Positions 10,901 to 23,600 of a DNA stretch of 64,000 bases are shown here, piece after piece (position 1 is the stretch's first letter; each line of letters starts with the position of its first letter). This DNA is from Prorocentrum cordatum. Taxonomy: Eukaryota > Sar > Dinophyceae > Prorocentrales > Prorocentraceae. Made by a program: the position numbers and the translations under genes. Under the pieces are notes generated by a model. The model was not told where the DNA came from and searched no databases. It saw nothing but the letters and a program-made list of their open reading frames with translations. The stretch spans positions 90,001 through 154,000 of the forward strand of contig CAUYUJ010015505.1 in the NCBI GenBank assembly GCA_963575745.1, in the 5' to 3' direction.

Positions 10901-13900
10901 CGCTCAGGCGCAGGCACAGTCCGGGCGCATCGAGCGCGCCGGCCAGGAGCGCTTTCACGTACCAAGCCCAACTTTTAGCCTGCAGCCACCACCCGCACTC
11001 CGCCTCCAAGTGGTCTGGGATCGCAGCCCAGAAGACGGTCCACCAAGGCAGCAGCCTCCCGCGGGCCCTGGCGAGCGCCATCCCCGCGACCGAGCCCACG
11101 AGCAGGACCGACTTCGCCACCGCCTGGAAGTTGAATTGGCGGCGTGCGCCACGTGATATCCGCGTCACGTGATAAACCAAGCATAGGAATCCGACTCGTC
11201 CGAACGGGATGTAATAGGTAATTCGTCGTACTACCGTCTTTGGCAGGTGCTGCGACAAGAGCCACAGGTAAGGCACGCTGGCGATGTGGAAGAGCAGGGA
11301 ACCCTTGCGAAGGGGCGATCTGCTCCCGCGCCCTCCAGTGCCGAAGGCAAGCCTCAAGAGTGATGGAATGTCCAGACATCCGGCCGCAGCCAGCGCGAGC
11401 CACCAGCGCGGAAAGTAGCACAGCCGGGCACTCAAGGCAGGCCAGGCGGGGTTGGACGGGCGGGCCGGCATCAGGTCCTGTCGACTACACGCAAGAGTAA
11501 TGCAAGAGTGACCTTTGGTGCGCGGACTAAGGCGTCGCAAGGTGGCCAAATCCAAGCGCGCAAGCAGCCGCGCATCGGCGATCGGGGGGATACCGATGGT
11601 CCCGCACCAAAGGTCACTCCGGCGAAGGGTCACTCTTACACGTCGGTCCGAAGAAGTAGGCAAAAGCATGAAGTAGGAAGGCGGATAAAGTAGGTTGGTT
11701 TCAGGCCCTCCCAGAGACTAGTAACATACAGCACAAGCATGCCGATTCCGGAAGCAAGAAGGCGCTAGAAGTGCACATTGGTATGTACGTTTAAGTCGGG
11801 CCTGTTCCCCTACAGGGGGGATTTTCGACGAAAAATAAAAGATACCCAGAAAATGCACCAAAAAAGGCCAACAAATATTCCAAAAATAGTCCCCAGACTA
11901 TTTTTGGATTATTTTTTGATGATTTTTGGGGTATGTATTATTTTTCGTCGAAAATCCCTCTGTAGGGGGACAGGCCCGACTTAATGGTATGTACGTGCAG
12001 TCGATCCTTGAGCAGCGCCTTCCTGTCGATCTTGCCCGTCACCGGGTCGCGCGGCAACGGGTCCCGCACCAGGTGCAGCGCGGCCCCGCGCGGCAGCTCT
12101 GCCCGCGCTCGCCCCAGTGCAGCCACCACGCCTGCCGGCCCTGCGGCGGCACCACCGCGCAGCGCGACGAAGGCATGAGCGCTCGCAGGGGAACCCACCA
12201 TGGCAGAAAAGCATAAAAAAACTCGGAGGCCCGCGCGGGGATGTCTCGGATCGGCGCTGGACCCCCCTCCATGGCGCGCGGAGCGCGGCGGGGGCGGCGC
12301 CGGAGGCGCCGCCAGCGGGGGTCCCATGGCGCCGATCCGAGGAGTCCTCGCGGACCTCCGAGCTGTTATGCTTCTGCCGTTGTTTGTTCCCCCAGCTCGG
12401 CGCCACGCCGGCGGCCAGCTCGGTGCCAGCTGTGGCTGGGACGATGGATGCCTCCACTGCCAGGCCTGCCGGCTCGGCGTTGAGGGCCGCGGTGAGGCGC
12501 CCCTCCGCGGCAGCGAGGTCCACGAACTGCCCGGCAACCTTCACCAGCGAGTCCGTGCGCCCGCAGAACTCGAGCAGGAGCGCTCCAAAACCGTCGTCCA
12601 GGACATGGACCAGATCGCGGGTGCGGAAGAAAGGCCCACCGGCGTCCTGAGCAAACACCATGCATGCCTCTGCCGATGCAGCCTCTCTTTGCTCTCCGTC
12701 CGGAACACTTGAGCCCTGCGGACTGTGATGCGTACAGAGAAGGAGTAAAAACGCCGTAAACATAAACTTTTGGCGCTTCGCGCGGATGTCCTGGATCTGC
12801 GCTGGACCCCGCTCCCTGGCGGCGGCGCGCGCCAGGAGCGGCGCCGGAGGCGCCGCCGGGGAGGCCCAGCGCGGATCCAAAAAATCCGGGCGGAGCGCCA
12901 CAAATTTATGTTTATGGCGATGTTTCTTCTTCGAGATAGCCCACCGTGACGCAAGGCCCACGCAAGCAGAGCTCCCCCTCAGCGCCGGGCTCAGCCCTCC
13001 TGACTTGGCCGTCGCCGCCAGGTGGCAGGACGGCCACGTCCACGCCAGGCACGACGTGGTACAGGGTGCGGCCGGTCGGGGACTCCTTGCGGGCCCCAAG
13101 AAAATACACCACCACCACTACGTCGATTCCTTCTCCTCCTCCTCCTCCACCCTTATCTTCCTCTCCTCTTTCCTGGGGGAGGGAGGGAATGAGGAAGGTG
13201 GTGGTGATGTATACCTTTGAAAGAGCGTGTTCTACCGCTGCTGGCGGAAAACCGGGGGGGGTCACTACCGGTTCGAACCCCTCCCCCCCCCCCCCTCCGG
13301 AAAACCGGGGGGTCACTACCGGTTCGAACCCCCCCCCCCCCCCACTCATCATGAAAAGGGGGGGGGGTCACTACCGGTTCGAACCCCCCCCCCCCCCCTC
13401 GAAAACCGAGTGGGGGTGCGGACAGAGGTGGGGACGGTGTTGGTGGGACAGTGGTGAGGGGACAGCGGGACAGTGGTGGGGACAGTGGGACAGTGGGACA
13501 GTAGAGGGCCGGTAGTGGTGGGGACAGTGGTGGGGACAATGGTGGGAACAGGGGGGACAGTGGACAGTGGTGGGGACGGTGGTGGTGGGGACAGTGGTGT
13601 GGGCACAGTGGGAATGAGGTGGAAACAGTGGGACAGTGGAGGGTACAATGGTGGTGGGGACAGTGGTGAAGGCGGTGGCGAGGACGGCGGTGGGACAATG
13701 GGACAGAGGTACAGTGGGGACAGTGGTGGGGACAGTGGGGACAGTGGTGGGAACAGTGGGACAGCTCAGTGGGACAGCGGCGGAGTCAGTGGGACAGTGG
13801 GGACAGTGGGGATAGTCGGGCAGTGGTTGGGGCCGTGGAGACAGTGGGGAGAGTGGAACCGTGGTGGGAACAGTGGTGGGGACACTGGGGACAGTGCGAC

Positions 13901-15258
13901 AGTGGTGGGGGCACTGGTGGAGACACAGTGGGGACAGCGGTGGTGAGGACAGTGGTGCTGGGAACAACAGTGGAGGATGTGATGCGGACGGTGGTAGGGA
14001 CCGGGAGTCGTTTGCTGGCGGTGAATGGGGGGGTGGGGAGGGGTTCGAACTGGCGGTAGTGATCCCCCTCCGGTTTTCGAGGGGGGGGGGGGCCCTGACC
14101 ATCCGGTGCCCTCAGAAATCTAAAGAAAAGTTAAGGTTATGGGTGCGCACATAGCACATCATTTTCCGCCCTTAACTTTTTATGTGCGCTGCCCATAGCG
14201 CCAATAGTGCCTGCACATAGTCTGCCCTTAGTTTGCCTTTAGTTTGCCTGCACTTCGTCTGCCCTTAGTTCGCCCCAGCCCACTCGACTGTGCTCAGCCC
14301 GCGTAGCACTTGTATGAAATCAGCTCTGCAGCGCTATGGGCAGTGCCCATAAAAAGTTCAGGGCTGAAAGTGATGTGCTATGTGCGCGCCCATAACCTTA
14401 ACTTTTCTTTAGAGTTCTGAGGGCACCGAATGGTCAGATCCTGCGTCGTCGGCCCGCATTATGAGATTTTCCATTGGGGATTCCAAAGGAATCTCCATTG
14501 GAATTCCCACAATAATCTCCATATGTAGGGATATCCCTAGGAATTTCCATGGGAATCTCTATAGGAATCGCAGCAATAATATCCATCGGAATCTCCATCG
14601 GGATATACACAGGAATATCCATGGGACACTCCATCGGAAACGCCATAAGAATCCCCATGGGAATCTCCATGGGAATCACCATAGGGATCCCCCTAGGAAA
14701 TGCCATCGGGATCTGCACTGGAACCTCCATGGGAACCTCCATAAGGCGCCTGTGCAACCCAGCTCAAGGTGTGAGCCTAATGGCAAAAGAGGAGGAGGAG
14801 GAGGAGGGAGGGAGGAGGGAGGGGGGAGGAGGGAGGAGGGGAGGGAGGAGGAAAGGGAGGAGGAGGAGGAGGAGGAGGAGGAGGAGGAGGAGGAGGGACG
14901 GAGGGGGGATGAGGGGGAGGGAAGAGGGAGGAAGGGGAAGAGTTGATTCGCTCGTGGGCTGACGACAAGAACGACGATCGACCGAAGGGCCCGAAGGGCC
15001 GAAAAGGGAGCGAGGGACGGGAAAACCCAGCACCCCAGACAGAGCCGACCGAGGGACCCGACCGACAACAAACAGGACCGAAAACCTCGAGGGCCGCGAT
15101 CTCTGTGCAGGATGAGCAAGCGCCGCCTGGTAGTTGGAATGTGTACCCCTGCCATAAGAAACACAATGGGCGTCGTCGGCCCCCCTCTCACCCCACCCCT
15201 CCTCCTCCTCCCTCCTCCTCCTCCTCCTCCTCCTCCTCCTCTCCTCCTCCTCCTCCTC

Positions 15259-15293
<35 letters not shown>

Positions 15294-18200
15294 CCCTCCT
15301 CCCCTTCCTTCTCCACCTCCACACCCAACATTTTCAAAGTGATTGGAATCATGGTGCGCATTCTCAGCGACCTCCTTCTCCGCCCCCCCTTCCTCCTCCT
15401 CCTCCCCCTGCTCCTCCTCCTCCTCATCCTTCCCCACCTGCTCCTCCTTCTCCTCCTCCCCCTCTTCCTCCTCCTCCTCCTCCTCTTCCTCCTCCTTCTC
15501 CTCCTCCTCCTTTCCCAACATGTTTCAACGTGATTAGAACCATGTTGCGCATTCTCAGCGACCTCTTCCCCCTCCTCCTCCTCCTCATCATCATCATCCG
15601 TCCTCCTCTTTCTCCTCCTCCTCCTCCTCCTCTTCCTCCTCCTCCCCCTGGCGCGGGCGGCGGGTGCCTCGAAGTTGTGGTCGATCGCGTCGCGAGTTTG
15701 GGGTGTTTGTGTGCTTTCTGTGTGCTATAGTTATATGAGGACTTGTGTTTGCCTTGGACGGGGACACATTAAAAACATTGCCGCCTCTGGGGGACTCTGG
15801 AGGCCTCTGGAGGATTGGATGGCTCTGGAGGACCTTGGGGGACTCTGGAGGCCTCTGGGGTTCTTTGTTGTGTGTTTTGTTGTTGTTTATTGTGTTTGAC
15901 ACGTGTTTGTTTGTTTCGTTGTTGTTTTTTGTTGTTTTCATGCTTGTTTTTCCTATGACGGTCGGTCTGTGATCGACTCCAGAAAAACTCCCCATCTGTG
16001 TTTGTCCATCATCTTGGCGGGCACGTCATGCAATCGTGTGCCAGCAGTGCAACGGGCTGCGATACCTTTACACACCTTCACAAAATCCTCTCCCATGAAG
16101 GTCGCAACTCGCCGAGGGTTCATGAACTTGGACCTGTACGCCAGGTGCCATAAAAAGTGTAGCTTTGGGGCTGCTGAAAACAATGTATCTGAGCGGATGT
16201 CAGCCTGCGCACCTAAGTAGGAATAGTCTGCCAAGAAATGCTCAGTGAGATCCATGAACTCACTTGAAACTCTGGCAGGCCACAGCAAATCGGACTTGTA
16301 GTCATCCAGCGTCGCCTGCATTTCTGACAAAGACTCTAATGCACGCGCAACTCTATTGTCATGGGGCGCACCCCTGGAAAATGTAGCCCACTCCTGTATC
16401 AGTGGACCAACGATGCCTTTTACTTCTGCCCCCCTGCCCTTGAGGCGAGGGTATGTTTCGCTGCGTTTATTTTGTGGTATGAAGAACGAGAGTGACATTG
16501 CTGTGTATTGGGCTGGAGTATGCTCAAACTTATAAAGTTTGAGTATCTCCCCCCACACAACATCGATCGCCGCTTCTGGGGGACTGCCAGACAAACTTGC
16601 AAAACACAAAATCCAAAGAATTGAACAGATGAAATATTGACAAACCCCTAAATATAATATGTGCAGCTCGTCCATTTCCACGTTCAACATTGAGATGCAA
16701 TCGAACGTCGTGAACAGTGGATGCGTGCAGAAACCAGTTGCAACCCATTCGTCCCGTGTGTGCAGCATGTTTTTCCACGCCGAATGTTTGGTGAAGTTTG
16801 TCGGCCACATGTGTTTTTGGTTTCTTTTTGTCACAGGGGCATTGCCAACAAGGGGCGTCAGCATTGTAATTGTTTAGCCCCAAGCACTTCGCGTACCAAT
16901 CTAAATCTCCAGTTATCGACCACAACACTGCAAAGTACGGCTCGTCATCTGAGCACAAACGTCTGCCACTCACCATGGAATCGCTGCTGCCACACGGATA
17001 AGGGATTCCATTTTCATCTGCGTTTGGGAATCGACCATTGAATAACGCCTCTAAGCTCCAGAGGAGAACTTTCCAGACAGTGTCCATCGTACCGACAATC
17101 CCTGGCAAACTCTTTACTTTGTTAGCTTCGAAAACTGAGAACGCCAACAACTTCACTGCCTTTGTGTTTCCCTCGGCGAGTAAGCTTTGGAAACTAATGC
17201 AATCTAAACTTTTTGCCCCAGGCTTGCCGACCCTCGCGACGGGGACTGCGTCCCCATGCAGGCACAGAGGGATCGCCCACTTGTGCCAGTCTCCCACCGT
17301 GGCCATCGGATGGCCCTTGATCCTCGGATCTTTTCTCTCGACGACGCCTCTCCAGAACTCGCTCAACTTATCTGAATACGATTTTCCGTCGGGGAGATCG
17401 CCCAAATATTTTTTCTTGAACTCACATGTGTCGCCGCGGAAGAAATGCGAAAACATCTGATGAGGCAGCAAGAACGGCAAACTCACATTGCGAATTGTTT
17501 TCTCTAGCACCCTCGGTTTTTCAACAAGCACGTTTACCCTGAAGTGGGCCATGTGTGGAAGATTCGGAGTCCCGAGCCACTTGATCAATTGGGGATGCAC
17601 GTTGCCGTCGGTCCGCCCCAAATCACCTAGCTTTGCCAAATCATGCAGGGACGATGGTATATGGCCCAATGGCAAACGTAATCCCACCAGCCCCCTGGGG
17701 GCAAGTGGTTTAGGGAGTTTCCTCTTCGACCCCTCCTTCGTCCCCATCGGGTAAGGGGTTTACCCCTCCCCCCACCCCCTCCCCTGGACCTGGACGGGGG
17801 GCGCGGCGACGCGTTGGGGCGTCCAACATGGCCCAAGACGGCTCCAAACACGCATCGGAATGGCCAATCTGGCCTCCAAGATGGCTCAATATGGGCCAAT
17901 ATGCATCACGATGGCCCTGAAGATGCCCCTAGACCGCCTCGAGACGGCACCAAAAGGCTAAGTAGTTCCCCAACCAGTCCCCCCAAGAGGCTAACATCCT
18001 TCAAACGCCTGAGGGGAACCAATGTGTTTTGCCTTCTCGCCATGTCGCTTCCGATGGCCTTCCGAGGCCCAAGATGGCTCCAAAAGGGCCCAAGATAGCC
18101 CCAAGAAGGGCCCAAGAGGGCCCCGAGACGGCCCCAAGAGCGCCCAAGACCGCTTCAATAGCACCCCAAGAGGTGCACAGGATGATATTCTCATACGCAC

Positions 18201-20604
18201 CTCTCCGAGGGAGTAGAGCTCAGAGGGGATTGATGCGTCCGTGCGTGCGTCCGTCTTTGATTTTTCTGGCCGTTTCGCTCTGGACATCCTCGAAATTCTG
18301 AAGATCGGTGGCACCCCTCACGCAGATCGTGAAGGAGAGGTCCAAAAACACATAGGAATTTCAACAGTTTAACATAAAACCTTCAAGAACACATTGTAAT
18401 TTCAATAATTTTGACCCCGATTCTCAGAGAATGGCTGTTTCGCCTGAGACATCCTCCCAAAATCGAGCCCCAGACCCCTCCTCGGAGCCTCCTGGGGGGC
18501 CTCCTGGAACCTCCTGGTGCCTCCTGGGGCTTTCTGGACCTGCTGGTACCCCAGACCCAGCCCCGGAGCCTCCTGGGGTTTTCCTGGGCCTGCTGAGGCC
18601 GCCTGGGGCCTCCTGGTGCCTCCTGGGGCTTCAGAACTACATGCGCGCACAGAGACACAAATCACGCCCAACACATCACACGCTAGACAAACATAACATA
18701 CACACCACCGACAACACACAAAAAGCACGCACCACACAAAGCACACATCACACACGCACACACACACACACACACACGCACACACACACACAACACTCAC
18801 AATCCTGGTGCCTCCTGGGGCCTCTTCTGGTATCCAAGTCGGGCCTCCTGAGGCTTCCTGGGGGTGTGGGGTGGGGGGGGTGGGGGGGGTGGGGGGGGGG
18901 GGAGATTCGGTCTCTTTACAACCAGAACAACCACTTTACAACCAGATGGGTTACTTTACAACCAACATACGATTGGAAAGTATGGTTTTTCATCGAGAAC
19001 GTCCACTTTGCAACCAGAACGGCCCACTTTACAACCAGAACGGACCACTTCACAACCAGAACGGGCCACTTTACAACCAGAACGGACCACTTTACAACCA
19101 GCTCAGAGTGGCCGTGCGTGTTTGGGCGTTCCGCAAAGTGCCCCAGAGCAAGTGGGCGCTCTGAAAAATGCCCCAGAGCAAGTGGGCGCTCTGAAAAAAT
19201 GCTCCAGAGCAAGTGGGCGCTCTCAAAAGTGCTCCAGGGCGCGCGGACGCTCTGAAAAGTGATCCAGAGCACGTGGGCGCTCTGGAGCCCGAGCGCCTGA
19301 ACTCTCTGCGCAGGCCCCAGCGATGCCTCTGAGCCCGAGGACCTGGACGCTCCGCGCAGGCCCCAGCGATGCCTCTGAGCCCGAGCGCCTGGACGCTCTG
19401 AGCAGGCCCCAGCGATGCCTCTGAGCCCGAGCGCCTGGACGCTCTGGCGCTCTGAGCCCAGCAGACTAAGACAGGGCTTGCTAGCAGGGGCCAAGCGGCC
19501 TCAACAAGGGCCCCGTGCTCGCACGGGAATAAGGCGACAGCGTACGTAGGAAGGCTCAGGGCGACGCGCTGCCCATTTTAGGGGTCACTCACAGGAAGCG
19601 AGCCCAGTGGCCTCCACAAGGGCCCAGCGCTCCAGGGAACTAGGCCATTGGCACCGCGGGTCTCTTGGGCCACGTTGGCCCCTGAAGCCCCACGGTGTTC
19701 TGCAAGGGGCTAAGTGCGCCAGCTCCAGTTGGCCCCCTGCTGCTCCTCGTCTTGGAAGATCGAGGTTCAACGTTCCGAATAAATGCAGCTATTTCGAAGA
19801 TCGTTTCTTCCAGCGTCAGCCACAGTGCCAGCGCAGCAACGCAGGTATCCTGCTCGGGCAGCAGCCTCAGCCACCGTGCCAGCGCAGCAGCTTGAGCCAC
19901 CGTGACAGCGCATCACCGCCACCTTTGTGCCTGCTACCACCACACTTACCGCTGCAGCCCCGCTACCTCCACAATTCCGACTGACCCCCCGCTACTACCG
20001 CAAATCCCATTGCAGCCCAGCTACCACCACAGTTCCCACCGTTGCCTGGCGACCGCCACAGTTGCCACCGCAGCTTCCCAACACCACGCAGTTCCCATTG
20101 TAGCCCCCGCTGCCACCACATCTCCCACTATAGCTTTCCACTGCCATGCAGCTCCAGTCTTGGACGGGATCATGGTTTATTCGTATGTCCTGCGCGACTA
20201 GCCTTCGCCCGTCAGAAAAAAAAAGGCAGAGCAAGCAATGACATAACTGACCGACAGAGCTTAGAGAGCAGGTCAAAACTCGAATCCGCCCACCAGCACG
20301 CAACATGCCATAGCGCACCAGGTCGCCGCATCGCCAACTCGTGCGCAGTGCTTCTTCGTGCGCGATGGGCAACTTTACAACCAACATGCCTCAAAGAGCC
20401 CAAAGCCACCCTTGCGCTTGCCCGCGGAGGTTTCAGGGAAAGGCACGCGTGCATTCACTATGTGTTTTTACTTGCCGGGTTGTAAAGTGCCCTTCCTGGT
20501 TGTAAAGTGCCCTTCTCGGATTTTGTAAGCTGGTTGTAAAGTGACCCATCTGGTTGTAAAGTGCGCTTCTGGTTGTAAAGTGACCCGCACGCGGGGGGGG
20601 GGGG

Positions 20605-20672
<68 letters not shown>

Positions 20673-23600
20673 GGGGGGGGGGGGGGGGGGGGGGGGGCCC
20701 TGGTACACACATCGCAAGGTGTGGCAACCTCATTTGCGCTCGAGTGCGACTTCGCTGTTGCATGTCACTCCTGCTTCAAACGCCCCTTCAGCTTGTTGTA
20801 TGAGCCTGGGCACACACGTGCCACTTGTTTTTGAGGGCCCCCGAGGGGCGGCGCGGACTAAGGAACCCCCTAGAGGCGCCCAGGAGACCCCTAGAGGCGC
20901 CAAGATGGCACCGAGAGGCGCCCGAGAGGCCTCCAAGAGCCCTCCCACCCCCCGACGCACTCAAGACGCCCAAGAGCACCCCAGGACAGCCAGGAGACCT
21001 CCCAGACGCCCCAAGATGCCCCCAAGAAACGCCCAACAGATACCTCAAGAGGCCTCGAAATTGTGGATGGGTTGCTGGGGATACGCGTAGCGTCTAGAAT
21101 TTCTCACGTAACGCAACTTGGTCCTTGTAAGATGTCAAAGATACCTGCTGCAACTGGACTGCTGAGATCTCGCCCCATGCCCATTTCCTGAGCAACTCGG
21201 AGGCCAACAAGGAATCGAAACGTCTTGGTTGGTCACCGCACTGTTCATGAGATGGGCCCGCGGCCTCAAGATGTCGCTTGGCCCGCTGCAATCGACCGCC
21301 CTTCATTGCCACATGGGTTATGCATAACAAGACAAAGCTGTATTCACGACCGTAATCACTTCGCAAACGGACAAGGATCTGAAGCCAATGTTCTACGGAC
21401 GCATGCTCGCTCTATTCCGCCAGATGTCGGAGTCCTAGTGTTCCCACTAGCTACGGCCTTTTTTTAAAAAATTGTTTCTGTAGACGGCGGTTCTTATTCT
21501 TCTTGGCCAAATTGTTCCTGGATCCGATCTCCGAATGTGGCTCTGGCCCTGGCGTCGCGCATACTCGTCTGATAATTTCCAGCAGTTAGAGGGATGTATG
21601 GTGGTTCAGTTTCAAAACGTAACTATCTTTGGAGAGCGATTCCTTTTCCTCTCGCCTTCACGCCGAACAAATATGTGCTCTGACACGAGTTTGTTACACG
21701 AGCCCTTGTCACATGATGCCGCTCGGCATGTTGTGTCAGAGACGTGCCCCCACCCCCTAGCATCTTTGCTCGGGGCCAGCGGAACACATTTTTGACGCAG
21801 GAGGGCAAGCAGAAGCTTGGCCCCGAGAGGCCCCGACAGAAAATGAAATCAAAACCGAGAACACGTTTTCAAAAACATGCAAGGACACCTGATGCTGGTT
21901 AGTAGATTCTTGGTAGATTTTTAATAGATTTTGAAATCTACTAAAAATCTACTATGGATGTTAGTAGATTCTTGGTAGATTTCAAAATCTACAACAAAAT
22001 TTACTAAAAATCTACTAACCACTGCATACACGCGATACCGCGCCCAAGTGATTCAATACGCCCTCGGTGCAAACATTGATCTGACAGAGCTCATGCGTCC
22101 GCAATCCTCGCACCAAGCGAAAAATACAACTTACCACCACCGATGCTCCGCGCAGCTTCGGAGGCGCAACTGAAAGCAATATCATACAGCCCGTGCGCCG
22201 AATGTAGACGTTTCTCACGTGAGATCCCTTGCCCCCCCCTTCCCTTCGTACCCTAAACCGCAATCACTCTGTGCAGCCGCCCGTCTGGGCACAATCACTC
22301 AGTGTAGCCGCCCGTTCGGGCAGCGGAGCAAACATCGGGAGCTCCGAGGCGCTTAGAATAACTCGGTCAAACAACCTGAAAGCAGCATGGACGCAAGATG
22401 TCACAACCCCACTGAACGCAATATGTCACAACCTCACTCAATATGTCACACCCTCACCAGGGTCCTCACCCTAGCCTGTGATAGCCTTGAACTTCGCCCC
22501 CGCGGAGGAGGAGGAACCGCCCTTCTGGTGGTGCTCGTGGATCGCCACCAGCTCGTTGTAGTACTCGATGAGCTGCCTGTAGGGGCCAGCGGCCGCCTGC
22601 AAGGCAGCCGCGACCTCCTTCTTGGTGGTGCTGTCGGGGCCCGCCATCAAGAGCCTCTCGATCTCGTCCTGGCTGGGGACCACGTCGCGGCAGAGCTGGA
22701 CGCCACGACGCGCCATATCACTGCCAGCTGCGTTGCTGTTGGTCTTGCACAGCTCGACCGCGACCCTCTTCATGGCGCTGGTGACCTGCGTCACCGAGTC
22801 GAAACTCTCCTGCAGGATCTTGAAGTCGGTCGCGTCTGGCTTGTTATCCTGGTTCTTCAACGAGGGTTTGCCGCGCGGCCCCTTGAGGGCCTGGAGCCAG
22901 TTCTCCTTCACCGAGCAGCCGACCTCCATCATGTCGGCGAGAGCTGACCGAAAAGTGCTGTCGTCCGCCGCCTCCTGGGTCTTGGTGCCGCGGACCGTGT
23001 GCGACGCCACGTCCTTCACGCTGATCTTCTTCGTGCGGCTGTACCACAGCCCGTCCTCTGGGTTCTCGTAGATCTCGTTATCGTTGATCGCCTCCTGGAA
23101 CAATTGTTTGCTCCCTGCGAACACGGTCCCGATCATGCAGTTCTTGCTCATGCCCACGACGGCATCCCCCTTGCCCTTGGACACAGTCCTAGATGTAATC
23201 GCCTCGAGCGTCCTCGCCTTCACCTGCACGGAGTCTTTGTACGTCGCGCTACGGCTGACGTAAGCGTCCACGACCTGGGCCCGCTGCTTCATCTTGCCAG
23301 GGGGTTTGCGCTCCTTGCTGCCCAACTCCTGGTACTTATCCCAGTCGTCCTTCCGAATGTCGGCCTGGCTGTGCTCGAAAACGCACCGCTGGGCCCTGGA
23401 GGTCTGGCGATCGTCCAGGACGCCATCCTCCTCCGACTTGGCGTCCTCGGCCTCGTTCACGCTCTTGACTGCCTTCTCGGGAGCTGCGAGTGCGGACGCG
23501 TGCCACTTGGCCCCTGCTGGAGCAGCCGCTGGTTTCTTGACAGGCTCGCCGCCCTTCACGGCCTTGATCACTTTTTTCGGCCCCATGTGGAAACAGCTTC

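Larger units (their letters stand above)
18187..20828. mobile_element. Element type TCTC, copy 1, nested in copy A
   Basis: It begins TATTCTCATACGCACCTCTC and ends CACACACGTGCCACTTGT. It is over 90% identical by eye to 26751-27553 outside the insertion at about 18866-20691. Internal features are a GATCGTGAAGGAGAGG segment, CCTCCTGGGG repeats (18480-18640), CA repeats (18750-18795) and a conserved right block of about 120 bp. Confidence 0.85.
17682..21105. mobile_element. Element type CCAG, copy A, with 6-bp target duplication
   Basis: It starts TCCCACCAGCCCCCTGGGGG and ends GATACGCGTAGCGTCTAGAA, with CCCACCAGCC inverted near the right end (here altered to GGTTGCTGGGG). ACGTAA flanks both sides (17676-17681 and 21106-21111). 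The body is CAAGATGGCCCCAAGAGG-type repeats. It is interrupted by the element at 18187-20828; without that it is about 780 bp, like copy B. Confidence 0.85.
15953..21306 (-). pseudogene. Transposase-like gene, split by a nested element and carrying a frameshift
   Basis: Minus strand: N-terminal part 21306-21106 (ATG at 21306; contains LLRKWAWGEISAVQLQQ), then 17675-about 16835 (HGDAVPVARVGKPG, TGDLDWYAKCLGLN, APCWQCPC), then about 16835-15953 in another frame (TNFTKHSAWKNMLHTRDEW, EMDELHILYLGVCQYF). Removing the element at 17682-21105 with one TTACGT duplication restores LTSYKDQVALRLPLGHIPS in frame. The N- to C-terminal layout and the HGD, DxDWY, CxxCxC and DELH motifs resemble a protein family I recall as common in dinoflagellates and Tnp2/CACTA-like transposases; that assignment is inference. 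A one-base shift near runs of A at about 16825-16845 breaks the frame. Confidence 0.6.

Noticed and set aside
13260-13385. tRNA B-box or SINE promoters at GGTTCGAACC
   Set aside because: No A-box at the right distance and no tRNA fold; the motif is a palindrome in a transposon end.
17680-17747. MGTKEGSKRKLP as N-terminus of the transposase-like protein
   Set aside because: Those codons lie inside the CCAG element; the true upstream coding sequence is at 21306-21106.
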